Below, piece by piece: positions 10,496-18,428 of a stretch of 64,000 nt of DNA. The stretch covers positions 434,001 to 498,000 of the forward strand of contig NZ_FOZK01000002.1 of NCBI RefSeq assembly GCF_900114435.1, read 5' to 3'. The notes under the pieces were generated by a model that made no database searches, was not told where the DNA came from, and worked only from the letters and a program-made list of their open reading frames with translations. The translations under genes were made by a program, and so were the position numbers. This stretch comes from Halomicrobium zhouii (GTDB lineage Archaea; Halobacteriota; Halobacteria; Halobacteriales; Haloarculaceae). How positions within the stretch are numbered: the first letter of the stretch is position 1; each line of letters starts with the position of its first letter.

Positions 10496-11026
10496 ATGAG
10501 CTACCCCGGGGATGGGGAATCATTCTACACGAGCAACAGCGACTACTCGCTCGACGAAATCCGCGAGATGAATAACCAGGATATCGGTGCGGACGTCGTC
10601 GAAGAGGACATCGCGCCGGAACTCATCGAACGACGCGACGGGTGGGATGTCGTCTACGCGGAGCAGAAAGGCGGTACAGACGCCGGGATCGACGTCATCG
10701 CAAAGGATGCAGACGGCAACTACGTCATTACCGAGGTCAAGTTCACTGGAAAGAGTTCGACACCCGGCAAAGGGATGTTCGACTCCTTCCGGGGCGACCA
10801 CCGGCAGATGGAGGACGAATGGATCCAAGACGCCTTCGACGATGAAATTGACGAGGGTAGCTTCGACGAATACACAGAAGTAAAAGGCGCAATCCGAAGT
10901 AATGATTACCGCAAAGAAGCAATCGTCGTGCAAGATGCTTCCTCGGGCAAGTCAATCACGAAAGGCCTCACGGATTTCGGATTCGACGATGTCACAGTCG
11001 TTAGGACGGGAGGTGTGACGAAGTGA
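10496..11026 (+). CDS. Orphan toxin tip: PD-(D/E)XK nuclease-like domain
   Basis: 176 residues from ATG 10496, though the protein-like frame extends 56 codons further upstream without a start. The nuclease signature is GGTDAGIDVIAKDADGNYV followed by ITEVKFTG: Asp62/Asp66, then Glu80-Val-Lys82, on two predicted strands as in restriction-endonuclease folds. The C-terminal part (KEAIVVQDASSGKSITKG) is alpha/beta. There is no signal peptide, so it would be silent or cytoplasmic unless recombined onto the large exported protein. It overlaps the next gene by 4 nt, the usual toxin-immunity coupling. A free-standing nuclease of a restriction system is the alternative. Confidence 0.65.
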   Translation: MSYPGDGESFYTSNSDYSLDEIREMNNQDIGADVVEEDIAPELIERRDGWDVVYAEQKGGTDAGIDVIAKDADGNYVITEVKFTGKSSTPGKGMFDSFRGDHRQMEDEWIQDAFDDEIDEGSFDEYTEVKGAIRSNDYRKEAIVVQDASSGKSITKGLTDFGFDDVTVVRTGGVTK

Positions 11027-12201
11027 CGTTTACAGAAGCCGAGCTCAGGGAGTATATTCAGGATGCCCGAGCGGAACTCGACTTCAACACCGGTTTGTGG
11101 CGAGATGGTTCGGTTGCCATTGATGGCGTGACGAATATCACCCGCAACACCGGAAAACAGTACAACCGCCTCGCAACGGGTGCAGCATTGCTCGGAGTGG
11201 TACGTGACGCCCGCAACTGCTTCGGGGAGGCGGCGAGAATCTATCTCGAACAGATCCGTGCCACCCGCCTGCGGCGCGATATTCGTGAACGCATCCTCTG
11301 GGAAGGCGAACCGCGCGTGTTCTTCCGAGCGTTAAACGCCGGTTTACTCAGTCGAGATGAATCGCTCCTGACCGAAATCGCGACCGAGGCTATCGAGGTC
11401 GACGAAAGTTATCTCGACGAGTTCGCCTCGGATTATCCAGATAGTCCCGCGCAATACTACGATATGAAGGTTCACGCCGCACTCGTTCTCGGCGACGAGC
11501 GAGCGGCGACGTTCCTCGACGAGTTGCGCGATGTGCTTGATGTGATAACGGATAAGAGTCAGTACTGGGAGGTAATTCCCAGGTATTACCAGGCGCTCCT
11601 CGACGAATCTGCCTCAGCAACCGAAGCAGCGCTCAGAGAGCTACACGACTTTTTCGCGGGTGAGGAACCAGACCCGGACGACCCGAACAAGTACGTTCTG
11701 CACGATGTCTGTGCATATATCGTCCTTGCACGGCGGCACGGACTCGATGTCTCGATCGATTCTGACCGCCTCCCAGAGGTCTTACTCAAGGAGGATATTC
11801 CCCACGAAGACGTGGAACTCGACGTCGACTTTGGAAACGTGCAGGTCACGAGCGACGTCGGGCTGTTCGAACTGGAACGCGACGACGACGGTTCGCCCGT
11901 GATTGCCGGGCGGATCTACCACCCGGGCGGGCGAGAGGTAACCGCCGAGGACGTTCCGGAACGGGAGGCGGGTCAAGTTCTCTCCGACGAGTGGGTCGAC
12001 GCGGCACTCGACGAGGCAGCGTGGCGAGACCACTACGCCGACGATCTGGTCGCCGACGCACAAGAGGCATTCGCAGACGGGTCACTGACACGAAAACTGG
12101 TCGTCGTGCAGGACCGGACCGACGAGCACCTGTTCGACGAGTCACTGACGACGCTGCCGATCGACGACATCGAGTTGCTGAAGGGTGCCGGTCGGCGGTA
12201 A
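11023..12201 (+). CDS. Candidate immunity protein paired with the orphan toxin tip
   Basis: 392 residues from a GTG at 11023 that overlaps the upstream stop codon (GTGA), so translation is coupled. The first 250 residues are helical and look like an all-alpha repeat fold (AARIYLEQIRATRLRRDIRE; YYDMKVHAALVLGDERAATF). The last 130 residues are acidic alpha/beta. It may belong to the helical Imm49-like class, but this is a guess from the helix pattern. There is no signal peptide or enzyme motif. The coupling to a nuclease-tip gene is the main reason for the immunity call. Confidence 0.6.
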   Translation: MTFTEAELREYIQDARAELDFNTGLWRDGSVAIDGVTNITRNTGKQYNRLATGAALLGVVRDARNCFGEAARIYLEQIRATRLRRDIRERILWEGEPRVFFRALNAGLLSRDESLLTEIATEAIEVDESYLDEFASDYPDSPAQYYDMKVHAALVLGDERAATFLDELRDVLDVITDKSQYWEVIPRYYQALLDESASATEAALRELHDFFAGEEPDPDDPNKYVLHDVCAYIVLARRHGLDVSIDSDRLPEVLLKEDIPHEDVELDVDFGNVQVTSDVGLFELERDDDGSPVIAGRIYHPGGREVTAEDVPEREAGQVLSDEWVDAALDEAAWRDHYADDLVADAQEAFADGSLTRKLVVVQDRTDEHLFDESLTTLPIDDIELLKGAGRR

Positions 12202-12239
12202 CGACGTCACGTCGGTCTGCGGTGGTTTTCTGCAAGTAA

Positions 12240-12590
12240 CAGACCGACACCGCCGGCGACATCGCTGACCGGCTCGCCGACACCCGGGCGCTCCGGGCCC
12301 TCTCGCGGATGAGCGACGCGAAAGAGGCGGGCAAGGCTCGCGTCGCAGCGCGGATTCTGCTGGCCAGCGACGACGCCAGCGAAGCGGTGATCAGCCAGGC
12401 AGATACCGCCGGCGCGGCGGTTCGGTTGTGGCGCGTCCAGCGCAAGATGGACGCCGATGTGGACGCTGCCCGAAGCCAGACAGGCACGATTGGGCGAGAC
12501 GCTGGCGCGGAGCGATGCTGATAGTCGGACCGCGATCAGGGGAATGGACCAGGACGCGCCGGACGACCTGACGAGTCTGGACGTCGAATC
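12240..12590 (+). pseudogene. Displaced, frameshifted copy of the toxin pre-tip region
   Basis: This stretch starts abruptly after a TAA and repeats 6458-6808 of the toxin gene in the same orientation. Across the first 230 bp there are about a dozen differences, and all but one codon change (Gly to Lys) is silent. A 2-nt deletion near 12474 then breaks the frame, and similarity fades before 12590. There is no start codon or promoter for it. It is the remnant of another toxin gene's 3' part, left behind when cassettes were exchanged or inserted. Confidence 0.85.
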
Positions 12591-12607
12591 GAAGACCTAG
12601 ATCCCGT

Positions 12608-13324
12608 CTACTCCTCAGCGGCGTCCGCCTCCCACCCCTCGGTGAAGATGCGCTCCTCGTCGGCGCCCTCGTCTTCCAGCAGGTCCGCCGTCTCGACGAC
12701 CATCTGGGGGACGCCACAGACGTAGCAGTCGGCCGCGTCGAGGTCGACCGCGTCCAGCGCGTCGGGCAGGTGGTCCTGCACGTGGCCGGTTCGTCCCGGC
12801 CAGTCCTCCTCCGCCCGGGAGAGGACGTAGTCGACGGCGAGGTTCTCGTTCTCGGCACGAAGCTGGTCGAGGCTCTCGCGGAAGATGAGGTGGTCCTGGT
12901 CGCGCTCGCCGAAGACGAGGTGGGCCTGCCCCTCGCCCTCGCGCGCGTACTGTTTCACCATCGGGAAAATCGGCGTGATGCCGGTCCCCGTCGCGGCGAA
13001 GACGGCGTCACGGGCCGTCTCGCGGACGTAGAGGTTCCCGTCGACGGGGTCGATCTCGATCTCGTCGCCCGGCGAACGGTCGTGCATCCACACCGACGCC
13101 GTCCCGTCGTCGTAGCGCTTGATGGCCAGACAGATCTGGCCGGTCCCTGGCTGCGTGATGGCGGTGTAGGGCCGCTCGACTTCCTCGCCGTCGTCGTCCT
13201 GGAAGTGGATGTGGGTGTGCTGGCCCGGCCGGAACTCGAAGGTGTGGTCGTCGGCGACCAGCCTGAACTGCTTGACGTCGGGCGTCATCTGGTGGACGTC
13301 GGCTACCGTGACCGTGATCGTCAT
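12608..13324 (-). CDS. FAD-dependent ferredoxin--NAD(P) reductase-like oxidoreductase
   Basis: 238 residues. The N-terminal FAD-binding beta-barrel has the RPYTAITQPGTG (RxYS/T-type) flavin motif near residue 52. A second phosphate-contacting segment lies around SPGDEIEIDPVDGNLYV. The NAD(P)-binding half has TGTGITPIFPMVK (residues about 112-124) and the C-terminal YVCGVPQMV motif (CGxPxM) that positions the nicotinamide. Length and motif order fit stand-alone ferredoxin reductase-type proteins, as in phenol-hydroxylase or Fpr modules. There is no iron-sulfur domain, so it must pair with a separate ferredoxin or flavodoxin. Confidence 0.85.
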   Translation of the reverse strand: MTITVTVADVHQMTPDVKQFRLVADDHTFEFRPGQHTHIHFQDDDGEEVERPYTAITQPGTGQICLAIKRYDDGTASVWMHDRSPGDEIEIDPVDGNLYVRETARDAVFAATGTGITPIFPMVKQYAREGEGQAHLVFGERDQDHLIFRESLDQLRAENENLAVDYVLSRAEEDWPGRTGHVQDHLPDALDAVDLDAADCYVCGVPQMVVETADLLEDEGADEERIFTEGWEADAAEE

Positions 13325-13449
13325 GTCACTCGGCTATACGTTTCGGGGAGGGAAAAGAGGTGGTCCGCTTCGGACCCGGCCGGCGGGGAACGAAACCCGG
13401 CCGAGTTCCCGTCAGTCTCCCCTGTCAGTCTCCCGCGTCCGGCACGCCG

Positions 13450-15993
13450 CTACTCGTCGGTGGTCCGCGCCGACGGCGTGAGGCGGCTGTTGTGCTCCAG
13501 TCTGACGTCGACGTAGTCGACGTTCGTGGTCGTCGGTGCCAGTTTCTCGTACTGGCCACCGTCGGTGGCGTCGTGGAGTGCCGGCCCCTCGAGGTTCGGG
13601 CCGCCGGTCTTGAAGCGCGTCGGCGGGGGCGCCACGTCGTTGTCCGTCGCGTCGCGACCGACGAACACGGTGTCCCTGGTCTCGGAGCCGCCCATCGCGA
13701 AGTGACCGATGTTGAAGTCGGCGATCACGCTGTCTTCGAGAATAGAGGTCTGGAACTCCGTCCAGACCCCCGAGTGCTCGCACTTGTAGGCGGTGAAGCC
13801 GGTGAGCAGGTCCTCCCGGTTCTTGGGGATCTCGTCGGGGTCGATCTCCATCGGTTCGAGCTGCATCATCAGCCCGATCCCCTGGCAGATGTGCTGGTAG
13901 TGTGACATCCGCCACGAGCGAAGGAGGGCGTCCTCGCCGACGTCGCCAGTGTAGCCATCGAGCTGCTTCTGGGGTCGAACCGAGTAGGAGTGGGCGACGT
14001 TGTCCTCGAAGGTTATCTCGAACTCGCTGGCGTCGAGTCCCACGTCCGACTCGTCGTGGCCGTCGTAGAAGAACCCCATCGCGCCGTAGCCGCCGGCGGC
14101 GTGGTTCCCCACGAGCTCGTTGCTGGGATTCGAGATCCAGAACGCGGCCGGTCGATAGCTGTTCTGTTGCTTCGGTCGCCGGCGGACGTCGCCCGGATTC
14201 TCCAGGTACCCACCGAAGGCCCGGTCGGACTCCCTGACGTTCTTCGTGAGGATAGCCAGGTTCTCCCGGAAGACGTTGCCCTCCTCCGCCGGGAGTCCCT
14301 CCTCGACGAGATAGGAGTGGTCGATAGTGTCGAAGACGACGTTGCCTTCGATCAGGACGTTGCCAGTGCCGTGGGCGTTGATCCCGCGCTGGAAGCTGTG
14401 CCAGACGCTGTTGTGCCTGATGTAGGAGCCGTCCTGGTCGTGGCCGTGGTGGAAGTGCAGCGGGTATCTGGCCTGGAGACCGGTCTGGCCCAGGCGGAAC
14501 CCTTCGAGCCCCTCGATCCGGACCCGTCCGGGGTCGGCGAAGATGCCGTGGCCGCCGAAGCCGGGGGCGTACTCCGAGTCGACGCCCTGGTTCCGGTCGC
14601 GATAGCTGAGTTCGTCGCCGCGGAGTTCGACGTTGCGAGTGAGCAGGCCGACCTCGGCCCGCATGTCGAGTTCCGTGCCGGCGTGAGTCTCGACGGCGCC
14701 GTAGTGGTCGTGTTCCAGGGGTTCGTCCAGCGTCACCTGGGTCCCGTTGACCGACTCGACCGTCCGCCGTTCGGCTTGCCAGGGGTCGGAGCCGCTGGGG
14801 GCGATGGCGATCTGGTCGCCCGCCTCCCAGTCGACAGCGTCGGCGAGCGTGATCGTCTCCGCACCGGCGTCGGCGCTGGCGTCGAGTTGCGTCCAGTCGG
14901 TCTTCTCCCGGCTGGCGCCGTGGATCTCGATCGAGCCGCCGTCCCAGGTGCCGAGGAACTTCGTCCCGATGGCCATGTCGTCCTCGCCCCTGACGTTCCC
15001 GTGGCCGAGGCCGACAAGCGTGATCCGGACGTCGTGTTCGTAGGGCTCGTCCGCCGACCCGATGCGGATCAGCGAGTTCGACCCCTCGGCGAGCAGCCAC
15101 GTCGTCGTGAGTTCAAGGTCGACGTCGGCGCTGCCGTGGCCGTCGTCGCCCGCGACGATGGAGCAGGCCTCGACCTCCTCCCAGACGTCGGCCTCCCCGG
15201 GTTCGTCGTCCTGGGTGTACCACTGGGCCTCCCAGTTCGCGCCGTCGTGGGAGACGACGTCCCCGGACGTGTAGGCGGCGTCGTGGGAGTCGACGGGCTG
15301 CCACCGGGGCGCACAGGCGGTCCCCTCCCCGTCGAACCGTCCGGAACTGTCACCGCTCTCCTCGAGTACCAGTTGGTTCGCCTCGTCACTCCCGTCACCG
15401 TCGGCGGTGCCCTCACACGGGCCGAGTTCTTCCCAGGGGCCCCACTGACTGGCGCCCGGTTCGTCACCTTCGGTCCACCACTGGGCTTCCCAGCGGGTCC
15501 CGTCGTAGGTGGCCCTGTCGCCCTCTCTGTAGACCGTTCCCGAGTCCCAGGGGGCCGGGCACGACGCCGCGTCGCCGGAATCGTCGCTTCCGCTGGTATC
15601 GGTACCGTCGTTGTCGCCGTCGCTGCCGGTACTACCGTCACTGCCGTCGTCACTGTCGCTGCTGCCGCCACTACCGCTGTTGTCGCCGCTGACGATCGAG
15701 TCGTCGGCGAACTCGAGGGTGCCGTTGACGAGGACGCCGTCCAGCGGTGGTGGGCTGGTGTCGAGCACGACGTGGTCGCCCTCCTCGATGGTCACCTGGT
15801 CCCCGGCTTCGGGGAGCGAGCCGTCCCAGGTCGCCGGGTCCGACCACCTGCTCGGTTCGCTCGCGGTCTGAGCCGAGGCTACGTTACTTCCGAGGGCGCC
15901 CGCTACGACGAGGCCGCCAGTCGCCTGGAGAAACCGTCGCCGTCCCAGCGCCCCACTTCGATCCGTCTCGTTCGATTTGCGTTCTCCTGTCAT
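13450..15993 (-). CDS. Exported CEMIP-like G8/parallel beta-helix protein with two chitin-binding modules
   Basis: 847 residues from ATG 15993, chosen because it gives a Tat signal (GRRRFLQATGGLVVAGALG, residues 17-35). Residues about 49-100 are the first half of a G8 domain (WSDPATWDGSLPEAGDQVTI ... VNGTLEFADDS). A Ser/Asp/Gly linker and two CBM5/12-type chitin-binding domains follow (145-193 and 227-277, each Cys-bracketed with WEAQWWT/WEAQWYT). The G8 domain then resumes (LELTTTWLLAEGS...), followed by the GTKFLGTWDGGSIEIHG strand region and a right-handed beta-helix. The helix holds YPLHFHHGHDQDGSYI and NAHGTGNVLIEGNVVFDTI, very like the CEMIP/TMEM2 hyaluronidase region. It probably binds and cleaves an aminosugar polysaccharide outside the cell; the substrate is inferred. 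Confidence 0.8.
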   Translation of the reverse strand: MTGERKSNETDRSGALGRRRFLQATGGLVVAGALGSNVASAQTASEPSRWSDPATWDGSLPEAGDQVTIEEGDHVVLDTSPPPLDGVLVNGTLEFADDSIVSGDNSGSGGSSDSDDGSDGSTGSDGDNDGTDTSGSDDSGDAASCPAPWDSGTVYREGDRATYDGTRWEAQWWTEGDEPGASQWGPWEELGPCEGTADGDGSDEANQLVLEESGDSSGRFDGEGTACAPRWQPVDSHDAAYTSGDVVSHDGANWEAQWYTQDDEPGEADVWEEVEACSIVAGDDGHGSADVDLELTTTWLLAEGSNSLIRIGSADEPYEHDVRITLVGLGHGNVRGEDDMAIGTKFLGTWDGGSIEIHGASREKTDWTQLDASADAGAETITLADAVDWEAGDQIAIAPSGSDPWQAERRTVESVNGTQVTLDEPLEHDHYGAVETHAGTELDMRAEVGLLTRNVELRGDELSYRDRNQGVDSEYAPGFGGHGIFADPGRVRIEGLEGFRLGQTGLQARYPLHFHHGHDQDGSYIRHNSVWHSFQRGINAHGTGNVLIEGNVVFDTIDHSYLVEEGLPAEEGNVFRENLAILTKNVRESDRAFGGYLENPGDVRRRPKQQNSYRPAAFWISNPSNELVGNHAAGGYGAMGFFYDGHDESDVGLDASEFEITFEDNVAHSYSVRPQKQLDGYTGDVGEDALLRSWRMSHYQHICQGIGLMMQLEPMEIDPDEIPKNREDLLTGFTAYKCEHSGVWTEFQTSILEDSVIADFNIGHFAMGGSETRDTVFVGRDATDNDVAPPPTRFKTGGPNLEGPALHDATDGGQYEKLAPTTTNVDYVDVRLEHNSRLTPSARTTDE

Positions 15994-16488
15994 AGATTGC
16001 TCTCGTGAGTGTGTCCGCCGATTCGGGACACAGATTCTCGTCCGTCGCACTGCCCTCGCTCACTCACCGGTCTACCCGCGGCACCCGTCCAGAGCCCCGG
16101 GATCCAGGACGTGACCCCCCAGGACGGGCACGCCACCGGCCGTCCTGGATTTCATATCAGGCTTCGGTATAATAAATTCCAGCACTATAGATATTGCACG
16201 CAAACCTTTCCGCTGGCAATACACTTACCCCGGAACGACAGGCCGGTACGCGACGGTCGATACCCTGGACGATTCTGCTGGGCGAGTCCCCCAACCGTGG
16301 ACCCGGTCGATCAGGTGGCGGCTCCCCCTCACGATCGGTCAGTGTGACGCCGACAGCGACCGGTTGGGAGTCGCGAGTGACCGTCGAACGAATCGACCAG
16401 TCCAGCGTCCGGAGAAACGCAGTGACGAACGCTCTACATATCCCGGAGCGACGCAACGTTTCCGCCCTCTGTCGGGAGCGGACGCCGT
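15994..16488. other. Intergenic region between the G8 protein and the HTH regulator
   Basis: No supported gene is seen. An AT-rich patch around 16160-16200 (minus-strand TTTATTATACC) may carry a promoter for the G8 gene. The rest, including open frames here, is Arg/Pro/Ser-rich shadow sequence. Confidence 0.5.
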
Positions 16489-17223
16489 TCAGTCGGCGGC
16501 CCGTTCGGACTGACGCGTCTTCTCGACCTGCAGTGGGTCGGCCGACGACGCCGCGGTCACCAGTCGCAGGAACTGGCCGGCGTTCGTGAGGAGTTTGTTC
16601 TCCGCCTTCCGGAGGTGTTCTTCGTACGTCGACCGGGCGACGGCCGTCTGGTCGGCGAGGTCCCTGAGCGACGTCTTCCGCGGCTGCTCGTAGTAGCCGC
16701 TCTCGAGGGCCAGCCGGAGGGCCGCCAGCTGTCGGTCGGTCACCGTTTCGAACAACTGGTCGACCGGGGCCAGCATGCTGTGGGGGATCTGCTGTTCCGT
16801 GATGGCCGTCTTCGAGAGCACCTCGACGTCCCGGTCGGCCTCGAGGTCCCGAAAGAGGGCCTGTACGTCGGTCTCGTCGAACGCGATGACCGTGTAGTGT
16901 TCCCACCCCTGGCGGTGGATCGTCGGCGGCTGGTAGAGGCAGTTGTACTCCTCGAACCGTTCGATGATGGAGCCCTCGAGCGAACAGAGACAGGACTGCG
17001 TGACGACGTGGAGGCCGGACTCGTCGACCGATTCGTGGAGGATGGTTCCGAGCTGGTCGATCTCGTCGCGGAGCTCGTCGGTCGGGGACGCCGAGGAGGA
17101 GAGTTCGATCACCTGGCAGTCGCTCAGGTACCACTCGCGGATCGTGAGGTCCGGGTGGCGTTCCGAGATTTCTCGGTACGGACACTCGTGTTTGACCCGG
17201 AACGAGGCCTCGTAGAGGCTCAT
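16489..17223 (-). CDS. Bat-type helix-turn-helix transcriptional regulator
   Basis: 244 residues from ATG 17223. The N-terminal half is a sensor-like region with Cys residues in HECPY, SDCQV and CLCSLE, a pattern seen in DmsR/Bat-type haloarchaeal regulators that may bind a metal or sense redox. The C-terminal third is an HTH_10 domain: LTDRQ-type start (VTDRQLAALRLALESGYYEQ), then LRDLADQTAVARSTYEEHLR and the wing helix KAENKLLTNAGQFL. It is divergent from the rhodanese-MBL/MFS operon at 17313 with 89 bp between the starts, so it is the likely regulator of that sulfur-related operon. Confidence 0.85.
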   Translation of the reverse strand: MSLYEASFRVKHECPYREISERHPDLTIREWYLSDCQVIELSSSASPTDELRDEIDQLGTILHESVDESGLHVVTQSCLCSLEGSIIERFEEYNCLYQPPTIHRQGWEHYTVIAFDETDVQALFRDLEADRDVEVLSKTAITEQQIPHSMLAPVDQLFETVTDRQLAALRLALESGYYEQPRKTSLRDLADQTAVARSTYEEHLRKAENKLLTNAGQFLRLVTAASSADPLQVEKTRQSERAAD

Positions 17224-17312
17224 ACGTGATCGAACGGTCCTGATAGAATTAAGGGTGCCGGTCATGTCCGGCACGAACTATATGCAGCTTCTTCGTCTAC
17301 GAGGAACCACTG

Positions 17313-18425
17313 ATGCCAGCAATCTCTCCAGACCGACTCGGTGACCGCTTGCGGACCGACGGCGACGACGTCGTCGTCCTCGATATTCGCCACGAACAGG
17401 CGTTCGAGGAGTGGCACGTTCCGGGCAGTATCAACGTCGACGCCTACGACGAACTGACCGCCGACCCCGAGTCGGCGAAGGACGCCCTCGCAGAGCTCCC
17501 CGAGGACGGCCAGATCGTCACCGTCTGCGCTGCGGGCGTCGTCTCCCAGACCGCGACTGACGTCCTCCGGGAGATGGGCTACGACGCCGTGACGCTCACG
17601 GACGGGATGAACGGCTGGAGTCGCGTCCACCGGCACGCGAGCGTTCCCGCTGACCTGGACGGCACGCTGATCCAGGTCGCCCGGCCGGGGAAAGGCTGCC
17701 TCTCGCACGTCCTCGTCTCCGACGGCGAGGCCGCCGTCTTCGACCCCTCGCACTACCTCGACGAGTACGAGGCGGTCCTCGACGAGCACGACGCCGAGCT
17801 CGTCGGCGTCTTCGATACGCACGCCCACGCCGACCACGTCTCCGGCGCCGCCGACCTCGCAGAGCGCCGCGGCGTTCCGTACTACCTCCACCCGAAGGAC
17901 GCACTCGCCGTCGACGCCACTCCTCTGGCGGACGGGCAGGTCTTCGAGGTCGGAACCGTCGAAATCGAAGTCGTACACACCCCCGGACACAGCGAGGGGA
18001 GCATCTCGTTCGACGTCGGCGGTGCAGCGCTCCTGACGGGCGACACGCTCTTCCACGACAGCGTCGGGCGCGTCGAACTCGGCGTCGAAGCCGGGATCGA
18101 GGACTCAGATATCGAGCAGAACGCCGCCACGCTCTACGAGAGTCTCCAGCGCCTGCTGGCCCGGCCGGACGGCGCGCTCGTCCTTCCGGCCCACGATCCC
18201 GGCTCGCCCGAACCGCCGGTGACGGCGACGCTCGGTGAGGTCAGGGACCGGAACGCCGACCTCGGCCGCGACCGCGAGGAGTTCGTCGAGGCGCTCGCTT
18301 CGGACGTCCCGGACCACCCGCCGAACTTCGAGCGCGTCAAGCGAACGAACGTCGGCCAGGAGTCGGTGCCCGCCGACGAACTGGCCGAACTGGAACTTGG
18401 GCCGAACAACTGTGCCGCGGAGTAA
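17313..18425 (+). CDS. Rhodanese-metallo-beta-lactamase fusion, persulfide dioxygenase/sulfurtransferase type
   Basis: 370 residues. Residues 1-110 are a rhodanese domain with active-site Cys72 (VTVCAAGVVSQ) and the WHVPGSINV motif. Residues about 115-300 are a metallo-beta-lactamase fold with THAHADH (His170, His172, Asp174, His175), TPGHSEG and TGDTLF metal ligands, as in ETHE1-type persulfide dioxygenases. The C-terminal 60 residues have PDHPPNFERVKRTN, typical of this haloarchaeal group. It likely oxidises or transfers persulfide sulfur in the cytoplasm. It is followed 3 nt later by the MFS gene, so the two form one operon, with the HTH regulator divergent. Confidence 0.88.
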   Translation: MPAISPDRLGDRLRTDGDDVVVLDIRHEQAFEEWHVPGSINVDAYDELTADPESAKDALAELPEDGQIVTVCAAGVVSQTATDVLREMGYDAVTLTDGMNGWSRVHRHASVPADLDGTLIQVARPGKGCLSHVLVSDGEAAVFDPSHYLDEYEAVLDEHDAELVGVFDTHAHADHVSGAADLAERRGVPYYLHPKDALAVDATPLADGQVFEVGTVEIEVVHTPGHSEGSISFDVGGAALLTGDTLFHDSVGRVELGVEAGIEDSDIEQNAATLYESLQRLLARPDGALVLPAHDPGSPEPPVTATLGEVRDRNADLGRDREEFVEALASDVPDHPPNFERVKRTNVGQESVPADELAELELGPNNCAAE

Positions 18426-18428
18426 TCC

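Noticed and set aside
13990-16008. 672-codon plus-strand frame opposite the G8 protein
   Set aside because: Shadow of a gene with well-recognised domains.
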